Positions 24,439-36,533 of a DNA stretch of 64,000 nucleotides are shown piece after piece (position 1 is the stretch's first letter; each line of letters starts with the position of its first letter). Under the pieces are notes generated by a model. The model made no database searches. It saw nothing but the letters and a program-made list of their open reading frames with translations, and was not told where the DNA came from. The DNA comes from Theobroma cacao (Eukaryota; Streptophyta; Magnoliopsida; Malvales; Malvaceae), in assembly GCF_000208745.1 (NCBI RefSeq), contig NC_030858.1, forward strand, positions 35,376,061-35,440,060, read 5' to 3'. The position numbers and the translations under genes were made by a program.

Positions 24439-27295
24439 TCAATCAGAACGAATACCACCCATAAAAGTCCTTGGATCAGGACAGCTCCCTGTAAACTGAG
24501 CTTGAGAGAAGTCGAAGCCTGGATTCTGCAGTATGAAAATAACACTGTTAGTGTAATGTGCAAGTTACCACTACACAACTAGTTAAAATAAGGTTTTAAC
24601 TAATTATCAAGTCAAACATTTGACAATTTGACTCAGATAGCAATGAACTACATAAGAATCAAGTATTTCATAACTGTCAAATAGCATTTGGATAGACAAC
24701 TAAAGCGGAAACTAGTGATGAAAAAACCAGACCAGACCAGTTCAACAGGAACTGGTAGCCTATCCAGTCCAATAAGATCATTTGAACCAAGAGTACATCA
24801 GACCAGTCAATCATCTGGTTGAACCGGTTTTAAGCATTTATTTCATCATTTAAACTAAAAACTTCTTTGCAAATGGTGAGACTTGGACCATTAATGACCA
24901 TACCCTTGAGCCAAGTGTATTTTTTGTTAAGTATTTCCTGTATCTAATACTTATTAAATACCAAAATCATATTTTAAACTACAACACCCCACTTTTAGTT
25001 GGACCAGCCAGTTGGACTGATTAAACGGGGATCAGTTCACCTATGGTCCGGTTTTTAAAACATTGGTGGAAACCAATGAACAGCTAAAATGACAATTATA
25101 AGAAAAAAGTTTCTCCTAAAATGTATCATTTACATACAAGTGATGAAAAGACCAATGCACACTCTAAAATAGGTGTCAGGACTTTCCATAACACATGCAT
25201 AAAGCTAGCATTTCTACCACTGTCAACTAACCATGCAAATATGTCCAACTCTGAACCCAACCTAATGTAGAACAGATTGAACAAAAATTTATAGATGATG
25301 TCTTCCTCTAATTCAAGAGCCAGCTTCTTGGAAACAACTTCCCTTTTTATGTGATCAAGTTTATCATATGATCTTGCTTTGTCGTATATAGGATATTACG
25401 TCATGTTCCAATCTACTAGATTAGCCAATAGCTACCTAGGAAGGTAGTACCTACTCAACAGTCCGATTATTGAATGTTTTACCAATTAGTGGTTACAAAC
25501 TTCATTTATATCACTGTTGATTTTCCTGTCTAGAGCCTATTTTCATTTTGGCTGGGTGGTTAACCTCCCTCACATGCTATGCAATAAGATACGGCAGAAG
25601 AACCACAAAGTTAGTGCAATGCTACTAAGAGAGTCAAACCAAATTCGCAATAGGCAGCTTCCTGAGGGAGTAAAAGGAATAGATGCCTCTGGTGAGATCA
25701 TTTCTCATCAATTTAGAAAGCACATAACAGGACTTTCACATTTTGCACTTCTACATAAAAGTAAATTATGAAAAGCCTATAATTGCAATGTAGATGAGTA
25801 GCACCTCAGCCACGTGAAAAAGATGAGGATCCAGCTTATGTAATGTAGCATTTAAGTTTTAAAAAGCACATTGCATCATCAAATTCTTAAGAAGGTTTCT
25901 TCAGAAATATTTCTTAGCAGTACTTGTTACTATGGCACGAAAAAGAATATAGGCGCATTACAGAGTGACATTATATATCAAGAGAACTAACGCATGTAAT
26001 CCTTATACAATTGCTTGACAACATCAAAAAATCTACAGAATCCTCATGAAAGAAATATAAATGAAAAGTAAAGTAAAATGAAACAACATAAAGCTACATA
26101 TAGTAATATTGCTTGCTGAAATGAAAAACATCTGCCAATATCTTCCTCAGGAGAGAAAGCCTAAAAAGTATAGTTTGACAAAAGACAATTCACACAGAGA
26201 CAGGTATGGAAAAAAAAAAAATCTTTTCTCAAGCCATGGGTGTGTGTGAACAAGTTTAACAAACATCATAAAGGAACAGGTGGATCTTGAGAGCGACCAG
26301 CACTGTGAGTACATTAAGTTTAAAGAAAATAGCATACAAAATGACATTGATATTGTAACAATAGAATCATTCACTACAGCTGAATCAAACAACCATGTCA
26401 TAACATTTATAGAGCAAGTTAAAATGGAAACACATGATTCACCTCTTCCTGAAACCTCTGGAGCATGAGGCGCTTCTGCTCGAGATCAGTTGCATAGGGG
26501 TCTAGCTGACCCTGACCTAGTATAGGTGACGGCCACGTCTGACCCTTGTCCCTCTTTTGCAATGTTATGTGCATTATATCATCCTCTGGCCATATTAAGA
26601 CATCCCAGTTTAGCTCAACTCCAAAAACTAAAATTTCACACTCAACAGTCGAAAAACAAAGAATTTAAACAATAATCCATCATTCTGAAACATAAATTCA
26701 GCTTGACACAATACAATTAAACCTAAATACTCCACTAAATCATTATTAGGTATGTTCTAAATCTAATTTTCCTTCCCTAATCCCTAACTTGAACCAAAAA
26801 ATAAATTCAAGGAAAAAAATAAAAACAAAATACCTAGTGTCCAAAAAGACGAATCCGTCTTCACGGGGCAGAACAAATCATGCTAAAAAAAAAAACATCA
26901 AAATATTATTGAAATATACCAAATAAAGATAACATCAAAATTCAACAAAATGATATATAAATTAAAACAGAAAAACATTAAAAAGACTAACATTGAGATA
27001 AGGAGGGTTGCCTTTGATCCCAACTTCGACATGTTTGGACTGAATCTTACAGTAAAACTGCTTGGAGTGAACATTCGGCGGTAAATTTATGTAAACATTT
27101 ACCTCGTCTAGGGTTTGATCCCATTCAAATACCTTTTCACCTAAAAAAAAAGGAATTACAATAAAAAATAAAAATAATTTCAGACTTCCCAAATCACGAA
27201 AACAAAAAGAACATAAAAATGTAAACAGAGGGAAATGGAGAAACACCGTTGTGAACGAAACTGTGTCGTTCTTCAGGAGCCAATTTCTCCGACAT
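24439..27295 (-). CDS. NudC-like CS (HSP20-like) domain protein
   Basis: Five exons (27295-27247, 27140-26992, 26882-26834, 26585-26443, 24525-24439) join to 158 aa. After a 16-residue start (MSEKLAPEERHSFVHN), the CS beta-sandwich runs about 18-110: FEWDQTLDEVNVYINLP, KHVEVGIKGNPPYL, DSSFWTLEDDIMHITLQKRD and the NudC-type KGQTWPSPI. The C-terminus reads DPYATDLEQKRLMLQRFQEE then NPGFDFSQAQFTGSCPDP. CS domains of this type are small co-chaperones; NudC relatives help dynein or Hsp90 clients in other eukaryotes. The length and gene order match At5g58740. Intron 4 is long (24526-26442) and contains a MITE-like insert. Specific clients are unknown. Confidence 0.9.
24718..25064. mobile_element. 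MITE-like repeat in intron 4 of the CS-domain gene
   Basis: About 350 bp bounded by imperfect inverted ends: AAAAAACCAGACC on the left and GGTCCGGTTTTTAAAA on the right. Internal subterminal repeats of the ACCAGT/ACCGGTT type occur, as in a common dicot repeat rich in AACCGGT words. No coding capacity. A target duplication is not clear. Confidence 0.5.
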
Positions 27296-28685
27296 ATTTT
27301 ATTTAGGGTTCGGAGGTTTTTTCTGTTACTGATTCGCTCTTTTTCTTGTCCTGGTTCGCGCGGTTTTGTTAACTCTGATTTTGGTTTCTTCTTGAAACTT
27401 CTTCTAACATAATTTTTCAATTTTGTCAACTAGTCCTTATTCTTTTACTATATTCCTTTTCAAGGTAAAAATTTAAAATAAATTACACTGTTGATCCTTT
27501 ATTTTTTATTATATGTCCAAATAACAAAATTCACTCTTTGAAAGCAGTAATCAAACATGTTTGTTTGTTTGTTTTGGATAACAAGACCCAACACAAAATG
27601 TTAATTTATGGGGGCAACAGTTGTGATTGAACTAGCAACTAGGTTGCTTTTTCTTTGTTAAATTGAAATCTCATCTTCTTTGATTAGCAAATGACCTCCA
27701 TTGCTTTTTCTTTTTTATAAATCTTCATGCTTAGTTCTAATCCTTAACATTTGGTTAAAGCATGGAGTTAAAACAATTATAGAATTTACTTAATCTATAA
27801 CCTTCCCTTTTAGCTCTTAATGTTTTGACCCTCGTCCAATGTTGCATAGAAGATAGTTTAGTCGATTATGATGGAATAATTTTAATTTGTGAGCTTAGGA
27901 ATCTTATTAGGATGTGTTGAACCATGGAAATATAAATCTTATTTAATTGATCCCAAACACAACCGATACAAATTGTTCTTATACGTAAGGCGTACGTGAG
28001 TGGAGAGTTTGATATCCTTCTGCGTGCCACATGCACTAGTTTTTTTATTGTGAACTTTATTAATGAAATCAATACTTATATTTAAAAAAAAAATTCACCC
28101 CTAGAAAAAATACCTAGCAAAGATAGATATGATTCTAATTCATTTGAAGTCCAACTATTAGAGGATATTTTCTTACCATCCAAGGTAGTTGTCACTTTCA
28201 TAAAAGATGACAATGGCAACATGAGTAATAAATTTTGGAGTCAAACTACCTGCAAAAGCAAATAATTTTGTAATAGCATTTTTTTAGTGAGTCCAAATTG
28301 TTCTTCATTCAAGAAAAGGACATACTCCATTTGTACAATTCTTATTTATATGATTTTATTAAATCTAAACAAAAAAAAAAAAAAGAAGTTAGATAATTTA
28401 TTAGCTTCTCATTGAAATTGCCTTAAAGAAGCACAAACCACACAAGGCAAAGTAATCCAAGTTAGTACTTGTTGAACCATGATAGCAATTTAAATGTCGC
28501 ATGTCCAATACAACCTAAAGGGAAATTTCCTTCAATTCTATCTTTACCCAAAACTTTAGTAATACATTTCTTAATTTTCCATTTTCCAATGAAAGCTACA
28601 ATAAAAAGGAGAACAACTAGAAAACCATGAATAAAGCAATAAGAATCCAATGTTTGTCTTCTTTTTCCCGAAGTAAAATAAGTAT

Positions 28686-28785
28686 TCAAGTATTTAACTT
28701 ATTAATTAGTATATGATTCTCTACCTAAACAACAGGGTTCAAATCTTCTTCTCTCAATTAAAAATAAAAAATAAATAAAATAACA
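28686..28785 (+). mobile_element. Diverged second copy of the same SINE family
   Basis: Over about 60 bases this aligns without gaps to the SINE at 19945. Shared blocks are ATTAATTAGTA versus ATTAGTTAGTA, CTAAA, and an identical B-box core GGTTCAAATC at 28736-28745, followed by an A-rich tail. No clear target duplication remains, suggesting an older insertion. Confidence 0.55.
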
Positions 28786-29289
28786 TAAACGTGCCAACTT
28801 TAACAAATACTTTCTATTTATAACAATTAACAAAAAAAACATAATTAACTCTCACTTTCTCATTGCAAAGACAAGTCGTTAAAAAAACCTTGCCAAGTTT
28901 TATTTTTTATCAAAAAAAAATTTTCAGATTCGATTATTTTTATGGATTCGATGTCATAAAATCTTTATAATACAAATGTCTTTTATCGTAAATGCCGATA
29001 AACATTTATATCACAAATAGATAATCTTAGGCATGCAAAAAAACTCAAAGTTGAGTAACTTGAGCTATCTAAATACAAAAATCTACTCTTTAATTCCCTT
29101 GCTAGCAAAGAAAAGAGTAAGTGAGGAAATTTCGTCCAACATACTTTCTTGCTTCTAAGAATATCAGACCCGATCGAAAATGGCAGCACCTGCTTTTTTA
29201 AGTTTTGTCATTTTTTTATCATTTAGTTTTTTGATAAAAAACTAAAGGAAGTAAAAATGGCAACCGTTTGATTCTTTGCAAAGGAAGCC

Positions 29290-29590
29290 ATGAAAATACG
29301 AGGAAAGTTCTGACCCCTTTGAGTGTACGGATCTCGCTGCTCGATCCCCTTTAGCTATCATCCACTCGGCAGTACCGGATCATTCCCCACATGCGGCCAT
29401 GCTACACCACGTCGAAATTTTGGGGGAGGAAGCAAGCCGTTTTACGTGTTCCCATGTTCTCTACTTAGCAGTAGGAGTCTTGCAATCTCGAGCGTTCATC
29501 AGGTTGACCCAGCTATAGTGTTTTACGGTTAACGCTTTGATGTACTTTCAAGAATCGTTCATGGGGCCCAATTTACATGTTCCTGTAGTT
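29290..29590. other. GC-rich island of unknown origin
   Basis: About 300 bp of balanced base composition sits abruptly inside AT-rich flanks. It reads open for about 60 codons on the plus strand from about 29,313 in one frame, and 69 codons in another (29323-29532). I do not recognise the protein in any frame. The sharp edges and composition suggest transferred DNA, possibly organellar, or a fragment of a lost gene. Confidence 0.35.
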
Positions 29591-31045
29591 TTGAGTAAGT
29601 CCACCTTGTCTAAATAGTGAAATTAGGATCATGACTCATGATTTTATATAGTTTACTATTGGAAGAATCCATTGGAAATTACATATGAAAAGCAATATGT
29701 GTCTAATTAATGTTTACTCCCTTTAATGACCTTGAGATAGGGATTTGTGGGAGCCCGAAAGATCTCCAATACTCTTCAATATTTAGAAAATGAGATTAAA
29801 ATCAAATTTACTATTGTATTATATATACATCAATGTTGAATTTTATCATTATACTTTCATTTTGTTGAATTTTGTAATTGTATTTTCACTTTTGTTTATT
29901 TTTTAACATAAAAATAACGAATTTGATGGAAAGTTTTATTTACATTAATAAAATGTTCCATAAAATATTATAATTTATTATTTTTATCCAAAAATCAACA
30001 AACTTGAAAATATAATGACCAAATTTGTTATTTGCATTAACAAAATATAAAGTAAAAGATCCCAATGTCATTTTTTTTTGTTCAAAATGTCACGAAATCA
30101 AAACATGGTAACAAAATTTAAAATAGATTTATAATATAATTATAAATTTTACCTTAATCCAAAGAAAAAGGAAAAAATGTTCAAGATTTAAGTGGACTTA
30201 GATACAAGTTACAATATTTTTATTTTGATATGTGGAATAAGATTGTAACAAATGGAGAATATCTTTAATAAAGGGACAGCCAGTTAGTTCAGATTTTTCA
30301 TATATAATTGGTGCCATGCCATCATTATCGTGCCGGCCATTGCAAACAAACCCTTGCTCGTACGATAAAGATGTGTGCAATTTGATGCATCACTTCTTCA
30401 TACAAAATTAACTATATATGCTAGGTACCCATCTAATGCAAGCCATATTTGAGAGAATAATGAACTATGATGTTGGTGTTCTTACTTATATCCCAACAAT
30501 AATATCAATCATATTATAAAATTAAAAGAAATTAACATTACAATATTCACTAATGAACCCAGAGGTCTCACTTATTATCTAATTCCTTCTTTGCTTCGAT
30601 AATTTTATCCACATTTTATACAATATGGAAATTGCAAACAAAGTTTTGATCGATGTATTATATTTTAAAATGTTTTTATAAGATATATAATCGATGATTT
30701 GTAGTTAAAATTAATGTAGAGCAATTTTTTAGAAGAAAATTAGATGTTAGACGAATTAAAAATATTGAGTGATTATTTTCAAAATTTTATATTGAACGTT
30801 CACAAATAAAAGAAATGTAATTTTGACATTTTAAAAATATATATATAAATTTTTAAAAAAATGAGACCAAGGGGAGTAATACTATTTTTCATATATAATA
30901 CAAAACAAATAGTTAGAGTGAGATCTAGAATATTTGCTAAGTTGTGGGGGTATTCTTGTTCAATTGAAGGTGGAATTTTTATTACTATATACTTCCATTG
31001 GAGCAAAACCTGTTGAATTGCCCTTCTATGAAGAATACATAACAA

Positions 31046-31079
31046 AATTAATTAATATATATATATATATATATTAATT
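31046..31079. repeat. Perfect AT palindrome with (TA)n core
   Basis: AATTAAT arms flank a (TA)n core, making a self-complementary cruciform-prone tract about 235 bp upstream of the CAX TATA box. Further (TA)n runs occur in CAX introns near 32,430-32,450 and 33,908-33,920. Confidence 0.85.
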
Positions 31080-31307
31080 GAGTATATATATATTTGTTTC
31101 GTGATGCTGCCAAGTTTAATTTCGACCAAGAGGCGCAAATTACGATTGAATACCAGCTAGACACCTGGCATATATGGAAAACTGTACGTGGAAGGCAAAA
31201 GGGTCATGCAAGAATGACAACAAAAGGGTGGGAAAATTCCGGGAAGCTGCACTCATGAAACGGTACCTCGACTCTTTCAACAATGCGGAATTTATAGCTT
31301 TGTCCCT

Positions 31308-31316
31308 TATATATAA
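31308..31316 (+). promoter_or_regulatory. TATA box of the CAX gene
   Basis: TATATATAA lies about 160 bp upstream of the CAX ATG. No ATG intervenes between the expected transcript start (about 31,340) and 31,475, supporting the chosen start. Confidence 0.65.
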
Positions 31317-31474
31317 CCACCTGCATATACAGCACAGAGAAACTCCTCCACTTTGCTTTATTTCTCTTAGTTTTGGTAAGAGAAAATACATTGTAACAAA
31401 GCAACAAGCTAAGCTAAGCTAGTTGTTGGTGGTCGTGTGGGAATAAAGCTAGCTGTAATTGCACCGTTGCATTA

Positions 31475-34168
31475 ATGGACTCAGGGTCAGGGGAGCTTTC
31501 TCACATGGAGAATGGAGACTCCAAGGCCTTGATGGGCAAGGAATTATGGAATGGAAGGACAGCTCAAAACATGTCGACTTCGCTTCTGCGTAAGAAATCC
31601 GACCCAATGCTGGTGTCAAGAGTTCGGTTTCAGATGCTTAGACAGTTCCTAGCCAATTTGCAAGAGGTCATTCTTGGAACTAAGCTTGCTGTGCTCTTCC
31701 CTGCCATCCCTTTAGCCATTGCTGCTGATTTCTACAAGTTTGGACGAGTAAGTAACCTTGTCTTGAATCGATAAACTATTTGTCTTGAGGGTTTTCTCTG
31801 AATTCTAACTATCTAGCTATGATTATCGTGGCCGATAGCCTTGGATATTTGCTTTGAGTTTGCTTGGTCTCACCCCGCTTGCTGAGCGTGTCAGCTTCCT
31901 CACTGAGTAAGTTGGCTAGAATTATTCTCTTTTTCCATATAGATTATTCCTTGAATATCTGTGCAAGATTTCTGACAAGGTTTTTCCATTTTTCCTTCGT
32001 ATAAAAATTCAGACAAATTGCATACTACACCGGTCCCACAGGTATTTTACATTTCAAATTAATAATCCATTAAGACAAAGCTTTTGTAATACTGAATTTG
32101 AGATTGATGAGAATCGACAACAATGAGACTGAGAGAGGGTTGAATTGCTTTGCAGTTGGAGGGCTCCTGAATGCAACTTGTGGTAATGCAACAGAGCTGA
32201 TAATAGCTTTGTTTGCTCTCTACCAAAGCAAAATACATGTTCTCAAGTACTCTCTCTTGGGTTCCATTCTCTCAAACCTCCTCCTTGTTCTTGGCAGCTC
32301 TCTCCTTTGTGGAGGCCTAGCCAACCTGAAAAAGGAGCAAAGATATGATAGAGTAAGATCACAACAGACAAAATATTAACTTTACAAAAAAAAAAAAGAA
32401 AAAAAAAGAAGAAGAAATAGAGAAGTGTGACATATATATATATATATATAATTTATATATTCTGATGATTTATCTGTTTTTAATGAATTAACAGAAGCAG
32501 GCTGATGTGAACTCTCTGCTGCTGTTACTGGGATTGCTTTGCCACATGTTGCCGTTGATGTTCAGATACGCGGCAGCGCCAGGCATTTTCGTTGCTGACT
32601 CTACTCTTCAGCTGTCGAGAGCGAGTAGCATCGTCATGCTTGTAGCTTATGTTGGATATATCTTCTTCCAGCTTAAAACTCATAGGCAGATTTTCGAGTC
32701 TCAAGAGGTGATTATATATTATTTCTAAGAAACGAAGCTTAAAAATGGAAAATTATTAAATGAAACTTTTTTTTTTAGTAACGTTCCCTTTTTGTCTTTG
32801 CATGCATGAAAGTCGCAAACGAATAAATTAAAAAGTACAGGAAACTTTTGAACAAGAGGAAAAGAAAAGCAGCTGATGACAAGTACAACCATCTAGAAAC
32901 CCATAAAAGAAATTTCACTTTCCTTTTCATAAAAGAGTTGGAGGTTGAAGTTAATTACAAAGTAAAAAAACCCAACTTCCAATTGTTTTTGGATTAACTT
33001 AGATCCATTGATCAAAGTGGAGAATGAACCACTTAATGAAACTTCAAGCAGGCTTGGGAAGAAATTATCTGATTGCTAATTGATTGGGCAAAAGGAATGT
33101 GATAGAAAATGATCAGACCCTGAAAATATAAGCGCCCACAGACTAACTCAAATTGATGAATGAGCAGGAAGAAGAAGACGAAGAAAAGGCAGTGATAGGA
33201 TTTTGGAGTGCATTTAGCTGGTTGGTTGGTATGACACTCATCATAGCTTTGCTATCTGAGTATGTTGTGGGCACAATTGAGGTAAGCAGCCTAAATTTTT
33301 GATATATTACAGTTGCATTTACATTGATTCGAATATTGTATAACGTACATCTTGTCTTAATCAGGCTGCATCAGAATCTTGGGGCATATCCATTAGCTTT
33401 ATCAGCATAATTTTGATACCCATTGTGGGGAATGCTGCTGAACATGCTGGAGCAATCATATTTGCTTTTAAGAATAAGTTGGTATGCAAACGAAATAAGT
33501 TTTATCCATTTTATCTCATTTATATATCTAACTGAACGTGGATTAATTAATTTACTGAACTGTGTTAAACTCTTTGAAACTGTACAGGACATATCTCTGG
33601 GTGTTGCTATGGGTTCTGCAACTCAAATTTCTATGTTTGCAGTAAGATTTAAGAAGCCCAAAAGCAGGTTCTTAAAACACTTGTATCTCTCATGGAATTC
33701 TGACAAATCATCTACACATTTCAGGTTCCCTTATGTGTTGTAGTTGGCTGGATAATGGGAATCCAAATGGATCTTGATTTCAGTCTGCTTGAAACTGGTT
33801 GTCTAGCCTTAACAATAATCGTCGTAGCCTTCACTTTACAGGTTCTACAATCTTATTCCCTCTTTCCTTTTCTATGACATGTTAAAATTATAGTACTTAT
33901 CTCTGTATATATATATATAAACCCATTTTCTTATTTTCAGGATGGAACTTCACATTACATGAAAGGAATAGTTCTTTGCCTTTGTTACACAGCCATTGCC
34001 GCATGCTTTTTTGTTCATAAAATTCCAGCCCCATTGGGTAAGTACACCAGCTTTGGTCTCCTTATTTTCTCATCAGTAAACACTAATTCCTTGCGAATTT
34101 TGCTTTGTTAATTAGATCAAACTAATGTCAACCTGGGACTCAAACCATCATCTGGATTCTCAGCCTAG
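31475..34168 (+). CDS. Vacuolar cation/proton exchanger, CAX1/CAX3 type
   Basis: Eleven exons (31475-31747, 31839-31906, 32013-32041, 32156-32352, 32495-32707, 33168-33281, 33365-33481, 33588-33641, 33725-33841, 33941-34037, 34116-34168) give 443 aa. A cytosolic N-terminus of about 65 residues includes [17 protein letters not shown], matching the CAX autoregulatory region. The two cation-selectivity repeats are GNATE at 133-137 and GNAAEH at 320-325. An acidic loop EEEDEE at 261-266 separates the two halves, and GSATQISMF and DGTSHYMKG are family marks. The protein drives Ca2+ (and other cations) into the vacuole against H+. It belongs to the CAX1/CAX3/CAX4 group; the exact orthologue is not settled. 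CAX is not a member of the conserved neighbourhood and looks inserted into it. Confidence 0.93.
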
Positions 34169-36533
34169 CCGGCATCGCCTTTTCTGGCGGGGTGGTCTCT
34201 AACGTACCCCCAAGTCAAGGACATTGCAGTCATCCATTTTCCCAACCCCATGACAAATATTTTCATTTCCATTTTGATAGAAAGAGGACCTTGGTGGAGA
34301 TTTGAGCACTGAGAAAGAGTGTTACAGCAGCCATGAAATGTCTGAGGCCATTTTCAAGTTAAATATATGAGAAGGAACCCACTTCTCATTTGAGAATGTT
34401 TGTAGATAAACTCTGTTCCTGTGATTTCCACAATAAGGTTTTTGTCGCTGATTTTAAATTTTTAATCTCTCTTGTCTCTTCATTTACTTATGTACTTGAT
34501 TTATGCCATGAGACAAATGCCATTTTACCTGTGGTGATGTAATAAATCATAAATCAATCAATAAGGAAAGCCTTCCAGATCAGAGTTTATTTATTAATTA
34601 AAACTTTGAGTTTCTTTTTTATTTTTGCTCGATTAAAAACTTTGAATTTACCATAATAAAATAAGGGAAAGAAAAAAAGAAATTCCCATGCAAAAAGGCT
34701 ATGACCATTAGGTTTTAAGACCCACCAGGCTCGAGAAATAAAGCTGGTGTTTCCCTTGTTCTAGACCAAGGTTGAGGGTGAATTGGAGAAACCAAACGCT
34801 TTTTTTCATATTCTTTTTCCTCTTTTTTGCCCCAAAAGGAGAAACAAACTTTGGGAAAGACAAACTGACTGTACCAATTCCAAAGTTCCCATAGTATTTT
34901 GTGAGATTCGGTGCATGTATGGCCCTGTCCTCTTTACCTAACTGACTTATTCATTTATTTATTTATTGATCAAACACCTCTATTTGCTCAATTCGAAAGG
35001 ACAGAATGAATTATTTTATTATTTTGCTTGTACATTCATTAAGCAATTTGATGTCACATCCCAAATTGAATAATGCAGTCCCCCCATGTTGCCTTTGACA
35101 GATGGAGGCTTTGCTTACATCCTGATGCATGCATCCTTTCCTTCTACTTGTTTCCACATGTTTAAACTTGTAAACAACACTTTGATTAAAAGAAAGTATT
35201 GGCAATTTGGCATGGTCGTCTCTCCCCGAACACGACTCTCATTTACCTCCATGATCATTTCTTTTATGCCATCTCCAACTGCAATGATGATGCAGCTCAT
35301 CATTCTCCCCAGTCAAAGCTGGAGAGAACCCTCAACTTGGAGTAACATATATACAGTCACATGGATCCATCATTCCAGCCTGTTGTAGGCTTTTGCTGAA
35401 ACATCTGAATAAGATGGTTTTTGAATATTTAACCTAATTAAGTTCATATGAATATCTAGCACCACAGTCAACTTATAGTTGTACCACCAGCATGGTTGCA
35501 GATGGCTAGCTGCTAAATTGGTAAGTCATAATCTCTCTTTCCAATCTCATATATGAAAATTAGATCTCAATTTATACAATTAAGAGTTTTTTTATTTTCA
35601 AAATATAAATATAAAATCTTTCGATTGAAATCTCATATTTTAATTATTGAATACATGATCGAAAATTAATTACGATGTCCTTGATGATTTAGTAATACCA
35701 ACACGTGTGCTAGATTATCTGATTTCTTTATCATCAAGTTAACACTATTCAATTGTAAGGCAGTCATCCTCATATTTGATTACATGCACCAAAAGGATCC
35801 AAACATTTGATTACTGAGATGTGGAGAGACATAAGAATCCAATTACCCTCCAATTCTTTTGGACCAGAAAAGAATGGAAATTTTAGTTAAAAGAAAAAGG
35901 ACATTAGGTTCTTTAATTTGCCCATATTGAACTGTGCTTATGAAGGAAATGTGGTCCTCAATTGCTGCTTTGACCATTGACGAGCAAACTCGGATATGAT
36001 TAAAGCCACAAGAAAAGTTATTTTTAAACTCAGTTGTTACCAAGATGCCAGCATAGAATCGGCCATGGTCACAATCTTGCCAGCAGACAACACCTTAGTA
36101 GGCTTTGACGCCTCAAGAACATGCCGATCACTAAAAAAAAGGCTTAGTTAATTCTCAATAATAAATTCTTTTTAACTTAAAAGAGAAGACAATAGATTTG
36201 GAGTTTTCTGATCCTGATAACTGCTAGTGGCATATTATAATCCAATATATTAACTTGGCATGCAAGCCTGAAACCTTCCAAGAAATCCTCCCTCAAAAGA
36301 AGATGACTTCCTGTTTTCTTGAAGCAGCATATCCCCCACCATTTTTTATTCATCGAGAATGTAATTAATTAGAAAAAGTGATCAAGTCCTTTAATGGGAT
36401 TTAACTCAAGAGTTTGTATTGCGTTACATCTATGCTGCCAGCCTAAGCAGGTGTTTATTTGACTGATTAGAAAGACTGTTAGAAGCTAATTGTAAGATAC
36501 ATTATCTTGGATAGGTGTATTTCTTCTATAAAG
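34169..36533. other. 2.4 kb spacer between CAX and the PRISE-like gene
   Basis: Contains the CAX 3' flank and, near 36,044-36,128, a short exon-like island on the minus strand (listed separately). The remainder is AT-rich, and short open frames such as 35086-35388 have no recognised relatives. Confidence 0.5.
36044..36128 (-). pseudogene. Exon-like coding remnant of an unidentified gene
   Basis: On the minus strand a T-rich tract ending TTTTTTTTAG, an acceptor-like signal, is followed by about 30 codons of ordinary amino-acid composition, including SKPTKVLSAGKIVTMADSML. A GT-starting donor-like sequence follows near the end (CTTG/GTAACA). No partner exons are visible nearby. It could be a gene fragment carried by a transposon or the last trace of a lost gene. 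Confidence 0.3.

Larger units (their letters stand above)
27296..31474. other. 4.2 kb intergenic region between the CS gene (-) and CAX (+)
   Basis: Mostly AT-rich, with no conventional gene recognised. It contains a diverged SINE copy, a GC-rich island near 29,290-29,590, a TA palindrome and the CAX core promoter, each listed separately. A 75-codon frame at 28462-28689 (minus) is unassigned. Confidence 0.5.

Noticed and set aside
25517..25771. 84-codon plus frame inside intron 4 of the CS-domain gene
   Set aside because: No recognised family, opposite strand, and intronic; judged chance.
36507..36533. Nine extra codons before the PRISE-like ATG
   Set aside because: The upstream first codon is TTG; the first ATG is at 36534.
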